This document shows, in pieces, positions 56,606 through 64,000 of a stretch of 64,000 bases of DNA; positions within the stretch are counted from its first letter, which is position 1, and every line of letters begins with the position of its first letter. The stretch is taken from assembly GCF_018271975.1 (NCBI RefSeq), contig NZ_JAGUCN010000014.1:87607-151606 (forward strand), written 5' to 3'. The DNA comes from Carboxylicivirga mesophila (lineage in GTDB: Bacteria > Bacteroidota > Bacteroidia > Bacteroidales > Marinilabiliaceae). The notes beneath the pieces were generated by a model. That model made no database searches. It saw only the letters and a list, made by a program, of their open reading frames with translations, and was not told the origin of the DNA. The position numbers were made by a program, and so were the translations under genes.

Positions 56606-57268
56606 TTACGACAGCATAATAATTCTTTCCAGCTTTTCTTTATTGGCAATAATCAGTTCTCGCCTGTCGAAACGAATGATACCATCATTTTTAAATTCGG
56701 TAATCAAACGACTAACCGATTCTTTAGATGTGCCAATCCAACGGGCCATATCCAACCGCGAAATCACCAATGGGATGGCCTCATCGGCCGATGTTTTAAA
56801 TAACTCGTGCAATTTAAGCAACAAATTAGCCAAACGCCCACGCACTGTACGTTGAGATAATTCCACCAGCGAATTGTAAGAATTCTTCAATTCATCACAG
56901 GTTTTCTTAATCAGTAAATCGGCCAGTTCTTTATTCTGACTAATGGCGCGCTTAAATGCCTCACCGGGGATAACACACACTTCGCTATCAGTTAAGCTTT
57001 CGCAGGCAGTCACTTCCGGCTCATCACCTAAAAGTGAATGAAACCCGAACAAATCGCCCTCCTTCACCAGGCGTACTATCTGTTGCTCCCCTTTAGAACC
57101 AATACGGTATATTTTCAATAAGCCTTTGTTGACGAAATAGGCATGTTTCATATTGGTATCCTGCTCATACACCACTTCACCACTTTTGTAGTAAGTACAT
57201 TGCTGAATGGCCTGATTCCACAACTCCTCATCCGCCTGAATATGTTTTATGATATTACTTAATGGCAT
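56606..57268 (-). CDS. Crp/Fnr-family transcriptional regulator
   Basis: 220 residues. Cyclic-nucleotide-type beta-roll at about 15-125 (YFVNKGLLKIYRIGSKGEQ, GDLFGFHSLLG), then the long dimer helix and a winged helix-turn-helix (ISRLDMARWIGTSKESVSR, 168-186 region). There are no cysteines placed for an Fnr iron-sulfur cluster. It may sense a small molecule or redox state. The adjacent divergent-side neighbour is a sulfatase gene on the same strand, so no operon is evident. Confidence 0.9.
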   Translation of the reverse strand: MPLSNIIKHIQADEELWNQAIQQCTYYKSGEVVYEQDTNMKHAYFVNKGLLKIYRIGSKGEQQIVRLVKEGDLFGFHSLLGDEPEVTACESLTDSEVCVIPGEAFKRAISQNKELADLLIKKTCDELKNSYNSLVELSQRTVRGRLANLLLKLHELFKTSADEAIPLVISRLDMARWIGTSKESVSRLITEFKNDGIIRFDRRELIIANKEKLERIIMLS

Positions 57269-57346
57269 GTCTGCTTCCTTATTATTAACGCATGGGCAAC
57301 ATACAAATTTCTTTTCAGATACTAAGCCTGTAACATAAGATTTTTA

Positions 57347-58933
57347 TCACTTCCGGACTTGTCGCTTTTGCAGATAGCGGTCGAGATGCATTTGGTTGAG
57401 CTCATCGCTATCGCCATATTGCTTGCGAAGCTCCACAAGTTTTACATGCATCATTTGCTGCACATCCGCATATTCAGCCTGGTCGTAAATATTATTCATC
57501 TCCCCCGGATCATTCTGTAAGTCATACAGCTCCCATTGATCAATATCGTAATAGAAATGAATGAGTTTATAGCGCTCGGTACAAATACCATAATGTCGCT
57601 TAACATGGTGCTCGGCCGGATACTCATAATAAGTATAGTAAATGGCATCGCGCCAGTTGCTGTCATCACCTGTTACCAGTTTTCGGAACGATTCACCCTG
57701 AATATCATCTGGCACATTAATCCCGGCATAATCCAGAAAGGTGGGTGCAAAATCGAGGTTTTGCACCAACTTGTTGACGGTTGTCCCGGCTTTAATCTCC
57801 TTAGGGTAACGCACTAACAAAGGCGTACGAAACGACTCTTCATACATAAACCGCTTATCGAACCAACCATGTTCACCCAGATAGAACCCTTGATCTGAAG
57901 TATATACCACAATGGTATTTTCTTCCAAACCGGCCGCCTTGAGGTAATCAAGCACTTCTCCAACACCGTCGTCAACCGATTGTATGCAGCGCAAATAATC
58001 TTTGATGTAGCGATTATATTTCCATAGAGCCAGCTCCTCTCCTTCCATGTTCCGCTGTTTATAATCCTCAATGATGGGATCATAGTAGGCATCCCATTGG
58101 GCACGCTGCACTGAGTCCATCCTATTGGTAACCCAACCGGCGCTTTGTCTCAGATGACCACCCAGTTCACCTTCCTTATCGAATAGCTTCAGGTCGTAGG
58201 CCAAATCCATATGTTCACGTATGCCCATTTCGTGAGTTGATGCAGCAAGGCGCCCTTTAAAATCATCATAAAAGTTAGCGGGTGGTGCAAACTCCTTATC
58301 ATCAAACAACTCAAAATACTTTGGTTCAGGCATCCATGAGCGATGGGGTGCTTTTTGATGATACAGCAGCAGAAAAGGTTTATCCTTCTGTCGCTTATTT
58401 TGTAACCAGTCAAGCGCCAGTTCGGTGGTGATTGTTGTGCAATAGCCATGGTATTGCTTCTTCACGCCGTTTTCAATAAAATCAGGATTATAATATTGTC
58501 CCTGTCCTGGCAATACATTGGAATAATCGAATCCTTGTGGCAATCCATGCAAATGAATCTTACCAATCATGGCTGTTGTGTAACCCGCTTTCTGCAGTTG
58601 TTTGGCAAAGTTATCCTGCTCCCAGTCAAAGGGCTGCATATTATCGACCTTGCCATTAACAAAACTGTGCTTACCTGTGAGCATAACTGCACGGCTGGGA
58701 GCACATATCGAATTCGTCACATAGGCCCGTTTGAAGATAGCTCCTTCACTGGCCAGCCGATCAATATTAGGCGTATGATTAAGCTGATGACCATAGGCAC
58801 TGATGGCCTGATAGGCATGATCGTCACTCATAATAAACAGGATGTTTGGCTGCTTATTCTCCGATTGTTCAGCTCTGTTACACGAAGTAAACAATACAAC
58901 CAGTATAAATAGATAAACTAAATTCTTGGGCAT
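57347..58933 (-). CDS. Sulfatase (S1 family) lipoprotein
   Basis: 528 residues. Lipobox LFTSC with C18. The active-site motif CAPSR (C77-R81) provides the formylglycine precursor, and metal ligands include D37/D38 (FIMSDDHA). Later GKIHLHG and YTSDQGFYLGEHGWFDK match the sulfatase core. Likely cleaves sulfate esters from marine or host polysaccharides. No polysaccharide-utilisation SusC/D pair is nearby. Needs an anaerobic or aerobic sulfatase-maturating enzyme encoded elsewhere. Confidence 0.9.
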   Translation of the reverse strand: MPKNLVYLFILVVLFTSCNRAEQSENKQPNILFIMSDDHAYQAISAYGHQLNHTPNIDRLASEGAIFKRAYVTNSICAPSRAVMLTGKHSFVNGKVDNMQPFDWEQDNFAKQLQKAGYTTAMIGKIHLHGLPQGFDYSNVLPGQGQYYNPDFIENGVKKQYHGYCTTITTELALDWLQNKRQKDKPFLLLYHQKAPHRSWMPEPKYFELFDDKEFAPPANFYDDFKGRLAASTHEMGIREHMDLAYDLKLFDKEGELGGHLRQSAGWVTNRMDSVQRAQWDAYYDPIIEDYKQRNMEGEELALWKYNRYIKDYLRCIQSVDDGVGEVLDYLKAAGLEENTIVVYTSDQGFYLGEHGWFDKRFMYEESFRTPLLVRYPKEIKAGTTVNKLVQNLDFAPTFLDYAGINVPDDIQGESFRKLVTGDDSNWRDAIYYTYYEYPAEHHVKRHYGICTERYKLIHFYYDIDQWELYDLQNDPGEMNNIYDQAEYADVQQMMHVKLVELRKQYGDSDELNQMHLDRYLQKRQVRK

Positions 58934-59101
58934 GATTTTATAATTTTTATTTAGCAGAACCTAAGGTAAGCAATGCTTTTAGATGTTGAACACACGTTTT
59001 TCAATAACAGAACATTTACTAACCTATCGGAACATGTTAAAACATTTTCATCTATGATAAAAATCAGTCGCTTATTGAAATAAAGTTAGGCTTATGCTTG
59101 A

Positions 59102-59109
59102 TACATTTG
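59102..59109 (+). promoter_or_regulatory. Possible -7 box close to marC start
   Basis: TACATTTG matches TAnnTTTG but ends 13 bp before the ATG at 59122, which would leave an almost leaderless transcript. Confidence 0.35.
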
Positions 59110-59121
59110 CCACTAAAAACA

Positions 59122-59754
59122 ATGAACGAACTGATTACCCTTGGCATTTTAGCGTTTACCTCTTTCTTTACGCTTATCAACCCGCTGGGCGTGATGCCCA
59201 TATTTATGACCATGAGTGCTGACCTAACGCCGAAAGACAGGGCTCGAACAGCTAAGAAAGCCTCTTTGGTCGGTTTCATTATCATTGTGGCCTTTGCCCT
59301 ATCCGGACAGCTGCTTTTTAAGTTCTTCGGTATTTCGGTGAATAGCTTTCGCATTGTTGGCGGGGTCATCTTCTTTATCATGGGCATGGATATGCTACAG
59401 GCACGCCTCACCAAGGTGAAGCTGAAAGATTCGGAAGTTAAGAAATACGTGAATGACATTTCCATCACACCCATGGCTATTCCTATGATTGCCGGGCCGG
59501 GCGCCATCACCAATGCCATTGTATTAATGGAAGATGCTGGTGGTATGACTGGCGCTGCTGTACTGATTGCTGCTTTAGCATTGGTGGTGCTTCTCACCTA
59601 CTTCATATTATTAAGCTCCAGCCGAATTATTAAAGCGCTGGGCGAAACCGGTAATAATGTGCTAATGCGCCTAATGGGCCTTATTGTGATGGTAATTGCT
59701 GTTGAGTTCTTCTTCAGCGGACTTAAACCGATATTGATTGAAATACTGCATTAG
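59122..59754 (+). CDS. MarC-family membrane protein (UPF0056)
   Basis: 210 residues and six helices, start chosen at ATG 59122. Conserved FFTLINPLGVMPIFMTM, FFGISVNSFRIVGG and TPMAIPMIAGPGAITN are diagnostic of MarC. The family is widespread with an unclear role, originally linked by mistake to multiple antibiotic resistance. Isolated between a divergent sulfatase and a long repeat-rich region. Confidence 0.92.
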   Translation: MNELITLGILAFTSFFTLINPLGVMPIFMTMSADLTPKDRARTAKKASLVGFIIIVAFALSGQLLFKFFGISVNSFRIVGGVIFFIMGMDMLQARLTKVKLKDSEVKKYVNDISITPMAIPMIAGPGAITNAIVLMEDAGGMTGAAVLIAALALVVLLTYFILLSSSRIIKALGETGNNVLMRLMGLIVMVIAVEFFFSGLKPILIEILH

Positions 59755-59775
59755 TGGTTGATGGGTTTAGGGTTT

Positions 59776-59838
59776 CTGACTACTGACTACTGACCACTGA
59801 CCACTGACTACTGCCTTCTGCCTACTAACTTCTGCCTA
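59776..59838. repeat. Nine tandem heptamers, consensus CTGACTA
   Basis: In exact 7-nt register: CTGACTA x2, CTGACCA x2, CTGACTA, CTGCCTT, CTGCCTA, CTAACTT, CTGCCTA. Begins 21 bp after the marC-like stop. Confidence 0.9.
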
Positions 59839-59847
59839 ACCCAGACA

Positions 59848-60350
59848 AGCTTCCGGGCTACCTGAATAACCATTGTTGCGACGATCAACCAGGTTTGGGC
59901 AACCAGGAAGGCCTACGTCTGCTGTAGATGGGCCTTTGGGCAGCCGCGAAGGCCATTGTTGGCACGTACTATGGCTTTAGGGTTACCAAAATGACCATTG
60001 TTGCGACGATCAAGCGGGTTTGGGCAACCAGGAAGGCCTCCGTCTGCTGTTGATGGGCCTTTGGGCAGCCGCGAAGGCCATTGTTGGCACGCACAGGTGC
60101 TTCCGGGTTACCAGAATGGCTATTGTTGAGACGTTCAACCGGGTTTGGGCAACCGGGAAGGCCTCCGTCTGCTGTAGGTGGGCATGCTGGGCGCCATGCA
60201 TGTATGTCAACTGCTGCAGATACCCATTGGGGCAACCGGAATGATGGTGTACAGTAGCAGGCAGCCATTGCCGGCACCACGAATGTACCTGTAGAGCAGT
60301 CAGCATTGATACCGGTAACCGGAAAGCCCATTGAATGATAGCAGGCAAGC
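59848..60350. repeat. Hierarchical tandem array: 41-43-bp subunits in a 125-bp unit
   Basis: Three subunit types recur in the same order: B at 59894, 60019 and 60144; C at 59935 and 60060; A at 59976 and 60101. Subunit lengths are 41, 41 and 43, summing to 125. The two full units 59894-60018 and 60019-60143 differ at about 15 of 125 positions by hand count. Subunits share TTTGGGCAnCCnGGAAGGCC-like cores. Copies after about 60185 are increasingly divergent, and a partial copy precedes 59894. Neither 41 nor 125 is a multiple of three, so the array is not a protein repeat. Confidence 0.88.
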
Positions 60351-60403
60351 ATTATTGGTCTTCGGAACCGCTTCCTTTTGCAGTATTTGTAATGGAAGGG
60401 GCA

Positions 60404-60452
60404 TAAAAAAACCTCTGCAGTTTCTCTTGGGTTAGAACTTGGCTGCAGAGGT
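60404..60452 (-). terminator. Orphan minus-strand terminator
   Basis: Perfect 10-bp arms ACCTCTGCAG (60411-60420) and CTGCAGAGGT (60443-60452), 22-nt loop, followed on the minus strand by seven T. It lies 384 bp beyond the nearest minus-strand gene. Confidence 0.8.
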
Positions 60453-60793
60453 AAAAGGATGTTGAATAGTGTTGGGTGTTTTAAGAAACCGTCCGTTTCA
60501 GTTTCTTTGAGTGTTTAAATTGAATTGTGAATTCACTTGGGTTTACTGTGGTTTGGCCTGGTATGTTATCCGTTATTGACGAATGGATGTTTTTTTATGA
60601 CTAAAGTATGTATTTGTTTGATAAAACAACCTGAGCCATCATTAATAATTGATATAATTTACCTTTTTAAATTCTATTAATATTTAACAAGAACATCCAC
60701 CACCCCACCAAACCTCTACATATCAACCCCGTATATCCTTTCCAATAAATCAGGTACTTTATTTGCAGAATTATTACAGCTTCTGATACTGTT
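60404..60793 (-). ncRNA. Candidate minus-strand RNA downstream of mazG
   Basis: Two -7-like boxes (TATTTTTG, 60823-60830; TAACTTTG, 60800-60807) lie at or just after the mazG stop, and a perfect terminator ends at 60404, with no gene between. A transcript of about 390 nt is implied. An internal GAAAC/GTTTC dyad (about 60485-60506) is present. It does not match tmRNA, RNase P or 6S RNA by eye. It could instead be the 3' untranslated region of mazG. Confidence 0.35.
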
Positions 60794-60799
60794 TAATAC

Positions 60800-60807
60800 C
60801 AAAGTTA
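60800..60807 (-). promoter_or_regulatory. -7 box after mazG
   Basis: TAACTTTG on the minus strand; exact TAnnTTTG match with no coding gene downstream before the terminator. A second box, TATTTTTG, lies at 60823-60830. Confidence 0.45.
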
Positions 60808-60835
60808 CACCAGGCCATTCGTCAAAAATATCGCA

Positions 60836-61621
60836 TTACAGCTTTTTGGCTTCTTCCCATATCTCATCCATTTCGGCCAGGCTCATGGCTTTTAAATCCT
60901 TCCCCACCTTTAGCGTCTTCTCTTCCAGGTAATTAAATCGCTTAATAAACTTGCGATTGGTTCTCTCCAAAGCATTTTCGGGATTAACACCGTATAAGCG
61001 AGCTGCGTTTATTACTGAAAACAGCAAATCTCCAAACTCAGCCTCCATCTTATCTTCATCATGTGCTTCCACTTCAACAATTAACTCTTCCAGCTCCTCT
61101 TTCACCTTTTCCCAAACCTGCTCTTTGTGCTCCCAGTCAAAGCCAACGCCACGTGCTTTATCCTGTATACGATTAGCTTTCACCATTGCAGGCAGTGACA
61201 TAGGTACACCTTCCAGCACCGATTTATTGCCGTCTTTCTCTTTTAGCTTTAATCGTTCCCAATTCTCTTCCACTGTTTTTGCATCATTGGCCTCCACATC
61301 ACCAAATATATGCGGATGCCTGTATATCAACTTCTCGTTAAGAGCCTTAATTACATCGGTCATAGTAAACGCATTGGTTTCCGAAGCAATTTTAGAATAA
61401 AATACGATGTGTAGCAGCAAATCACCCAGTTCCTTTTTAATCAGTGATGGATCATTTTTTAATATAGCATCGGCCAACTCATATGTTTCTTCAATGGTGA
61501 GCGTACGCAACGAATCATTGGTTTGCTTCTTATCCCACGGACATTTAGTACGCAGTTCGTCCATTATTGTCAGTAACTCATTAAATACAATCAATGTCGA
61601 TTCGTGTTGGTGTTGGCTCAT
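60836..61621 (-). CDS. mazG: Nucleoside triphosphate pyrophosphohydrolase MazG
   Basis: 261 residues with two MazG repeats, the full-length type. Repeat 1 has CPWDKKQTNDSL and the metal-binding EETYELADAI and KKELGDLLLH; repeat 2 has KEELEELIVEV and EAEFGDLLFSVI. It hydrolyses NTPs/dNTPs to monophosphates and pyrophosphate to clear aberrant nucleotides and helps lower ppGpp. Divergent from the PhoH gene. Downstream lies the long island with a candidate RNA. Confidence 0.95.
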   Translation of the reverse strand: MSQHQHESTLIVFNELLTIMDELRTKCPWDKKQTNDSLRTLTIEETYELADAILKNDPSLIKKELGDLLLHIVFYSKIASETNAFTMTDVIKALNEKLIYRHPHIFGDVEANDAKTVEENWERLKLKEKDGNKSVLEGVPMSLPAMVKANRIQDKARGVGFDWEHKEQVWEKVKEELEELIVEVEAHDEDKMEAEFGDLLFSVINAARLYGVNPENALERTNRKFIKRFNYLEEKTLKVGKDLKAMSLAEMDEIWEEAKKL

Positions 61622-61770
61622 TTCGCGTTTCGTTTTAGTTGAAAAATCAGAATAGATATTTTATGGATTTTTTTATAATTATCGTGCAATGAATCGCACA
61701 TTTGTCAGCCCTCAAGTGCAAAAAATATTGTTACTTTGCAGAATACAAAATTAAGGATTTATACCACTTT

Positions 61771-62703
61771 ATGATAGAAAAGTTAATCTACCTCGAATCG
61801 GTTGATTTAGTGGAGTTCCTGGGGGTTAAAAATGCCAAGCTGGAACAAATAAAAAATCGTTTCCCAAAATTGAACATTGTTGCCAGGGGTAATTGGCTAA
61901 AAGCCATTGGCGATGCAGAAGAGGTAGCCGACTTTGAGGAAAAAGTGAATTTGCTGCTGACACACTACAACAATTACAATGTGCTCAGCGAAAAATCGTT
62001 AAACGAAATATTGCTGGGCGACAGGCTCACCGAAGCCAGTAGTGACAGTGATATCATTCTGTTCAGCACCAGTGGCAAACCCATTAAAGCACGTACTGAG
62101 AACCAGGAAAAGCTAGTTAAAAGCTTCAAGCACAACGACCTGTTATTTGCCGTTGGACCGGCAGGGTCGGGTAAAACATATGTAGCCATTGCCTTGGCGG
62201 TGGCGGCTCTTAAAAACAGGAAGGTGCGACGCATTATATTGAGCCGGCCAGCCGTTGAAGCCGGAGAAAAACTTGGCTTTCTGCCAGGCGATATGAAAGA
62301 AAAAATCGATCCGTATCTACAACCTCTTTATGATGCGCTGCAGGATATGATTCCGGCTGTGAAGCTGAAAGAGTTTATGGAAAATGGCACTATACAAATA
62401 GCTCCTCTGGCATTCATGAGGGGGCGCACCCTTAACAATGCCTGTGTTATACTTGATGAGGCACAGAACACTACCAATAATCAAATGAAGATGTTCCTGA
62501 CACGTATGGGTGAATTTGCCAAATTCATTATAACAGGAGACGTTACACAAATTGATTTGCCCAACAAGCAGCAGTCGGGACTGGTACAAGCCATGCGCAT
62601 ATTAAAAGGCATTGAAAGAATAGAACGTGTGAACTTTACCGTCAAAGATATTGTTCGACATAAGCTGGTTCAGGATATTGTGGAAGCATACGATAAAGAA
62701 TAA
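61771..62703 (+). CDS. PhoH-family ATPase
   Basis: 310 residues from ATG 61771 (frame opens at 61702). Walker A GPAGSGKT at 129-136 and Walker B VILDEAQNTT near 225. A KH-like N-terminal segment of about 100 residues precedes the ATPase core, as in PhoL/YbeZ. RPAVEAGEKLGFLPGD is the family signature. Implicated in RNA/ribosome metabolism with YbeY; ybeY is not adjacent. A TTACTTTG box at 61731 is one base off consensus. Confidence 0.92.
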   Translation: MIEKLIYLESVDLVEFLGVKNAKLEQIKNRFPKLNIVARGNWLKAIGDAEEVADFEEKVNLLLTHYNNYNVLSEKSLNEILLGDRLTEASSDSDIILFSTSGKPIKARTENQEKLVKSFKHNDLLFAVGPAGSGKTYVAIALAVAALKNRKVRRIILSRPAVEAGEKLGFLPGDMKEKIDPYLQPLYDALQDMIPAVKLKEFMENGTIQIAPLAFMRGRTLNNACVILDEAQNTTNNQMKMFLTRMGEFAKFIITGDVTQIDLPNKQQSGLVQAMRILKGIERIERVNFTVKDIVRHKLVQDIVEAYDKE

Positions 62704-62787
62704 TCAAGATAATTTTAGAAAGGAAACAGCCAAACGGGTATAAACAAAACTAAAGGAATAACTAATATTGATTATAAACTAATAATT

Positions 62788-63738
62788 ATGAGTAAAGCGA
62801 TTGTTAAAACGGATTACAATTTTCCGGGACAAAAAAGCGTATACAAAGGAAAAGTACGCGACGTTTACAACATTAACGATGACTACCTGGTAATGGTTGT
62901 TTCTGACCGCATTTCAGCATTTGATGTGGTGTTACCTAAAGGCATTCCCTACAAAGGGCAGGTTTTAAATCAGATTGCAGCTAAGTTTCTGGATGCTACT
63001 GCCGACATCGTTCCTAACTGGAAGATTGCCACTCCAGATCCTAACGTAACGGTTGGTCATATGTGCGAAACCTATCCGGTTGAAATGATTGTACGTGGTT
63101 ACCTGACTGGTAGTTCATGGCGTTTATACAAAGATGGTGGACGCGACATTTGCGGTGTACCTATTCCGGACGGCATGCAGGAACACCAGGCTTTCCCTGA
63201 GCCTATCCTAACGCCAACCACTAAGGCTGAGCAGGGTGCCCACGACGAAAACATTACACGTGAGGAAATCATCAAACAAGGTTTAGTATCAGAAGAAGAA
63301 TACAAGGAACTGGAACGTATTTCGCTAGCTCTGTTTAAGCGTGGCAGCGAAATTGCCAAAGAAATGGGATTAATCCTCGTTGATACTAAATATGAATTTG
63401 GCAAAAAAGATGGTCAGATTTACCTGATTGACGAAATTCATACACCTGATTCATCACGTTATTTCTATGCAGACGGTTATCAGGAGCGTTTTGAAAAAGG
63501 TGAAAACCAGAAGCAGCTGTCTAAAGAGTTTGTGCGCGAATGGTTGATGGAGAACAATTTCCAGGGGCGTGAAGGAGATGTATTACCTGAAATGACTGAT
63601 GATTTTGTTGAGCAGGTATCAGAGCGCTACATCGAGCTTTACGAAAGCATTACAGGTGATAAATTTGTAAAAGCTGATGTTTCAGAGGTAGTTGGTCGTG
63701 TTGAGAAAAATGTGACTGAATACCTGAAGTCGTTGTAA
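62788..63738 (+). CDS. purC: Phosphoribosylaminoimidazole-succinocarboxamide synthase
   Basis: 316 residues, the long PurC form. ATP-binding [19 protein letters not shown], then [33 protein letters not shown] and [13 protein letters not shown] are all conserved. It joins CAIR and aspartate to give SAICAR in purine synthesis. It lies 84 bp after phoH, with no clear promoter, so cotranscription is possible. Ends at a strong terminator. Confidence 0.97.
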   Translation: MSKAIVKTDYNFPGQKSVYKGKVRDVYNINDDYLVMVVSDRISAFDVVLPKGIPYKGQVLNQIAAKFLDATADIVPNWKIATPDPNVTVGHMCETYPVEMIVRGYLTGSSWRLYKDGGRDICGVPIPDGMQEHQAFPEPILTPTTKAEQGAHDENITREEIIKQGLVSEEEYKELERISLALFKRGSEIAKEMGLILVDTKYEFGKKDGQIYLIDEIHTPDSSRYFYADGYQERFEKGENQKQLSKEFVREWLMENNFQGREGDVLPEMTDDFVEQVSERYIELYESITGDKFVKADVSEVVGRVEKNVTEYLKSL

Positions 63739-63760
63739 ATAACTAAAACAGATACAATAC

Positions 63761-63787
63761 AAAGGGGAGCTTTCTGCTCCCCTTTTT
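63761..63787 (+). terminator. Terminator of purC
   Basis: Perfect 10-bp stem AAAGGGGAGC/GCTCCCCTTT, 5-nt loop, T-run; 22 nt after the stop. Confidence 0.92.
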
Positions 63788-64000
63788 ACATTTATAATCT
63801 TATTGAAAAATTGAACACCTGATAACCACCATCTCTTTGAGGCAAATAACAATAGCCATCTTTATAATAACCTGAGTTCGATTTAAATTTTAAAACTCAC
63901 ATTAGAATAAAGAGCTGATTTACAATGAATAATTTTAGAGGAATAGTGAACTATTGCGATAAAATTTGAAGCAGTAAATCAGTTATTTATTCAAAGCTTG
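63788..64000. other. AT-rich window end
   Basis: No gene, hairpin or repeat seen in the last 213 bp. Confidence 0.5.

Larger units (their letters stand above)
59755..60835. other. 1.08-kb gene-free, repeat-rich island
   Basis: Between the marC-like and mazG stop codons. Holds, from left to right: nine heptamers (59776-59838), a hierarchical tandem array (about 59848-60350), a strong minus-strand terminator (60404-60452) and a candidate ncRNA with promoter boxes near 60800-60830. The repeat part is much more GC-rich than the flanks, the rest AT-rich. No protein-coding gene is supported. Confidence 0.7.

Noticed and set aside
58448..58912. 154-codon plus-strand frame inside the sulfatase gene
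   Set aside because: Antisense to the sulfatase active-site region, which is certain.
59848..60350. CRISPR array
   Set aside because: Subunits are contiguous and related along their full length, with no unique spacers, and no cas genes are present.
59969..60352. Minus-strand reading frames of 112-127 codons inside the repeat array
   Set aside because: Two frames overlap in different phases, and the 125-bp period shifts phase at each copy; the frames exist because the GC-rich repeats lack stop codons.
60404..60830. tmRNA, RNase P RNA or 6S RNA
   Set aside because: No recognisable conserved ends (no tRNA-like end, no RNase P core); size alone fits.

Overview
The window is a 64 kb chromosomal stretch of a Bacteroidota bacterium. 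The signs are a type IX secretion C-terminal sorting domain, many TAnnTTTG-type -7 promoter boxes, few Shine-Dalgarno sequences, and lineage-typical families (NigD-like lipoprotein, DUF3078, DUF5723, a CxPSR sulfatase, an NqrF-like flavoprotein). An order such as Marinilabiliales would fit, but that is only a guess. No rRNA operon, prophage, intact insertion sequence or CRISPR array is visible. One tRNA gene, tRNA-Arg(ACG), is present.

Layout. 1-5.1 kb: the 3' end of a secreted FG-GAP protein, two small proteins, a porin-like barrel, the tRNA and a NigD-like lipoprotein. 5.3-11.3 kb: an M23 peptidase, then a secreted TPR protein abutting a Pif1/RecD-type helicase that carries its own TPR tail. 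11.4-19.8 kb: a TRIC-type channel with a HAD phosphatase, MscS, DUF3078, DUF3820, an S9 glutamyl-endopeptidase-like protease, a creatininase-family protein, a nucleoid-associated protein and a small orphan. 20-29 kb: a very large metallopeptidase/propeller/barrel protein, two calcineurin-like phosphoesterases, a VOC protein, a patatin and an AsmA-like protein. 29.2-33 kb: a biotin-dependent carboxyltransferase operon resembling the soluble transcarboxylase of propionate metabolism. 33.6-43 kb: membrane proteins (DUF418, PAP2, DUF423, DUF2339), an orphan NqrF, a five-gene cluster with a cupin and a YiiX-like hydrolase, and a helical-repeat protein. 42.6-46.6 kb: a lysophospholipid uptake/re-acylation pair (LplT-like MFS plus a PlsC-ACP-ligase fusion). 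46.7-57 kb: a kinase/phosphatase pair, a DUF5723 barrel, arfB, gnd, a WecA-like transferase, a YciB-Nudix fusion, an MFS transporter and a Crp/Fnr regulator. 57.3-63.8 kb: a sulfatase, MarC, a long repeat-rich intergenic island, mazG, phoH and purC.

Shared roles. Envelope maintenance is the common theme: M23 peptidase, WecA-like transferase, PAP2, patatin, Aas-like acyltransferase and barrels. Central metabolism is represented by the carboxyltransferase operon, gnd and purC. Housekeeping and rescue functions are ArfB, MazG and the tRNA.

The most unusual parts are these. (i) The 59.76-60.83 kb island holds nine tandem heptamers, a hierarchical array (41+41+43 bp subunits in a 125-bp unit) and a promoter/terminator pair that could define an unannotated minus-strand RNA. 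(ii) There are two uncommon fusions, PlsC-ACP-AMP-ligase and YciB-Nudix. (iii) A 999-residue protein joins a gluzincin-like peptidase, a propeller and a probable outer-membrane barrel. Starts were moved downstream of the longest open frame where signal peptides, promoter boxes or homology made this clearly better; each case is noted.
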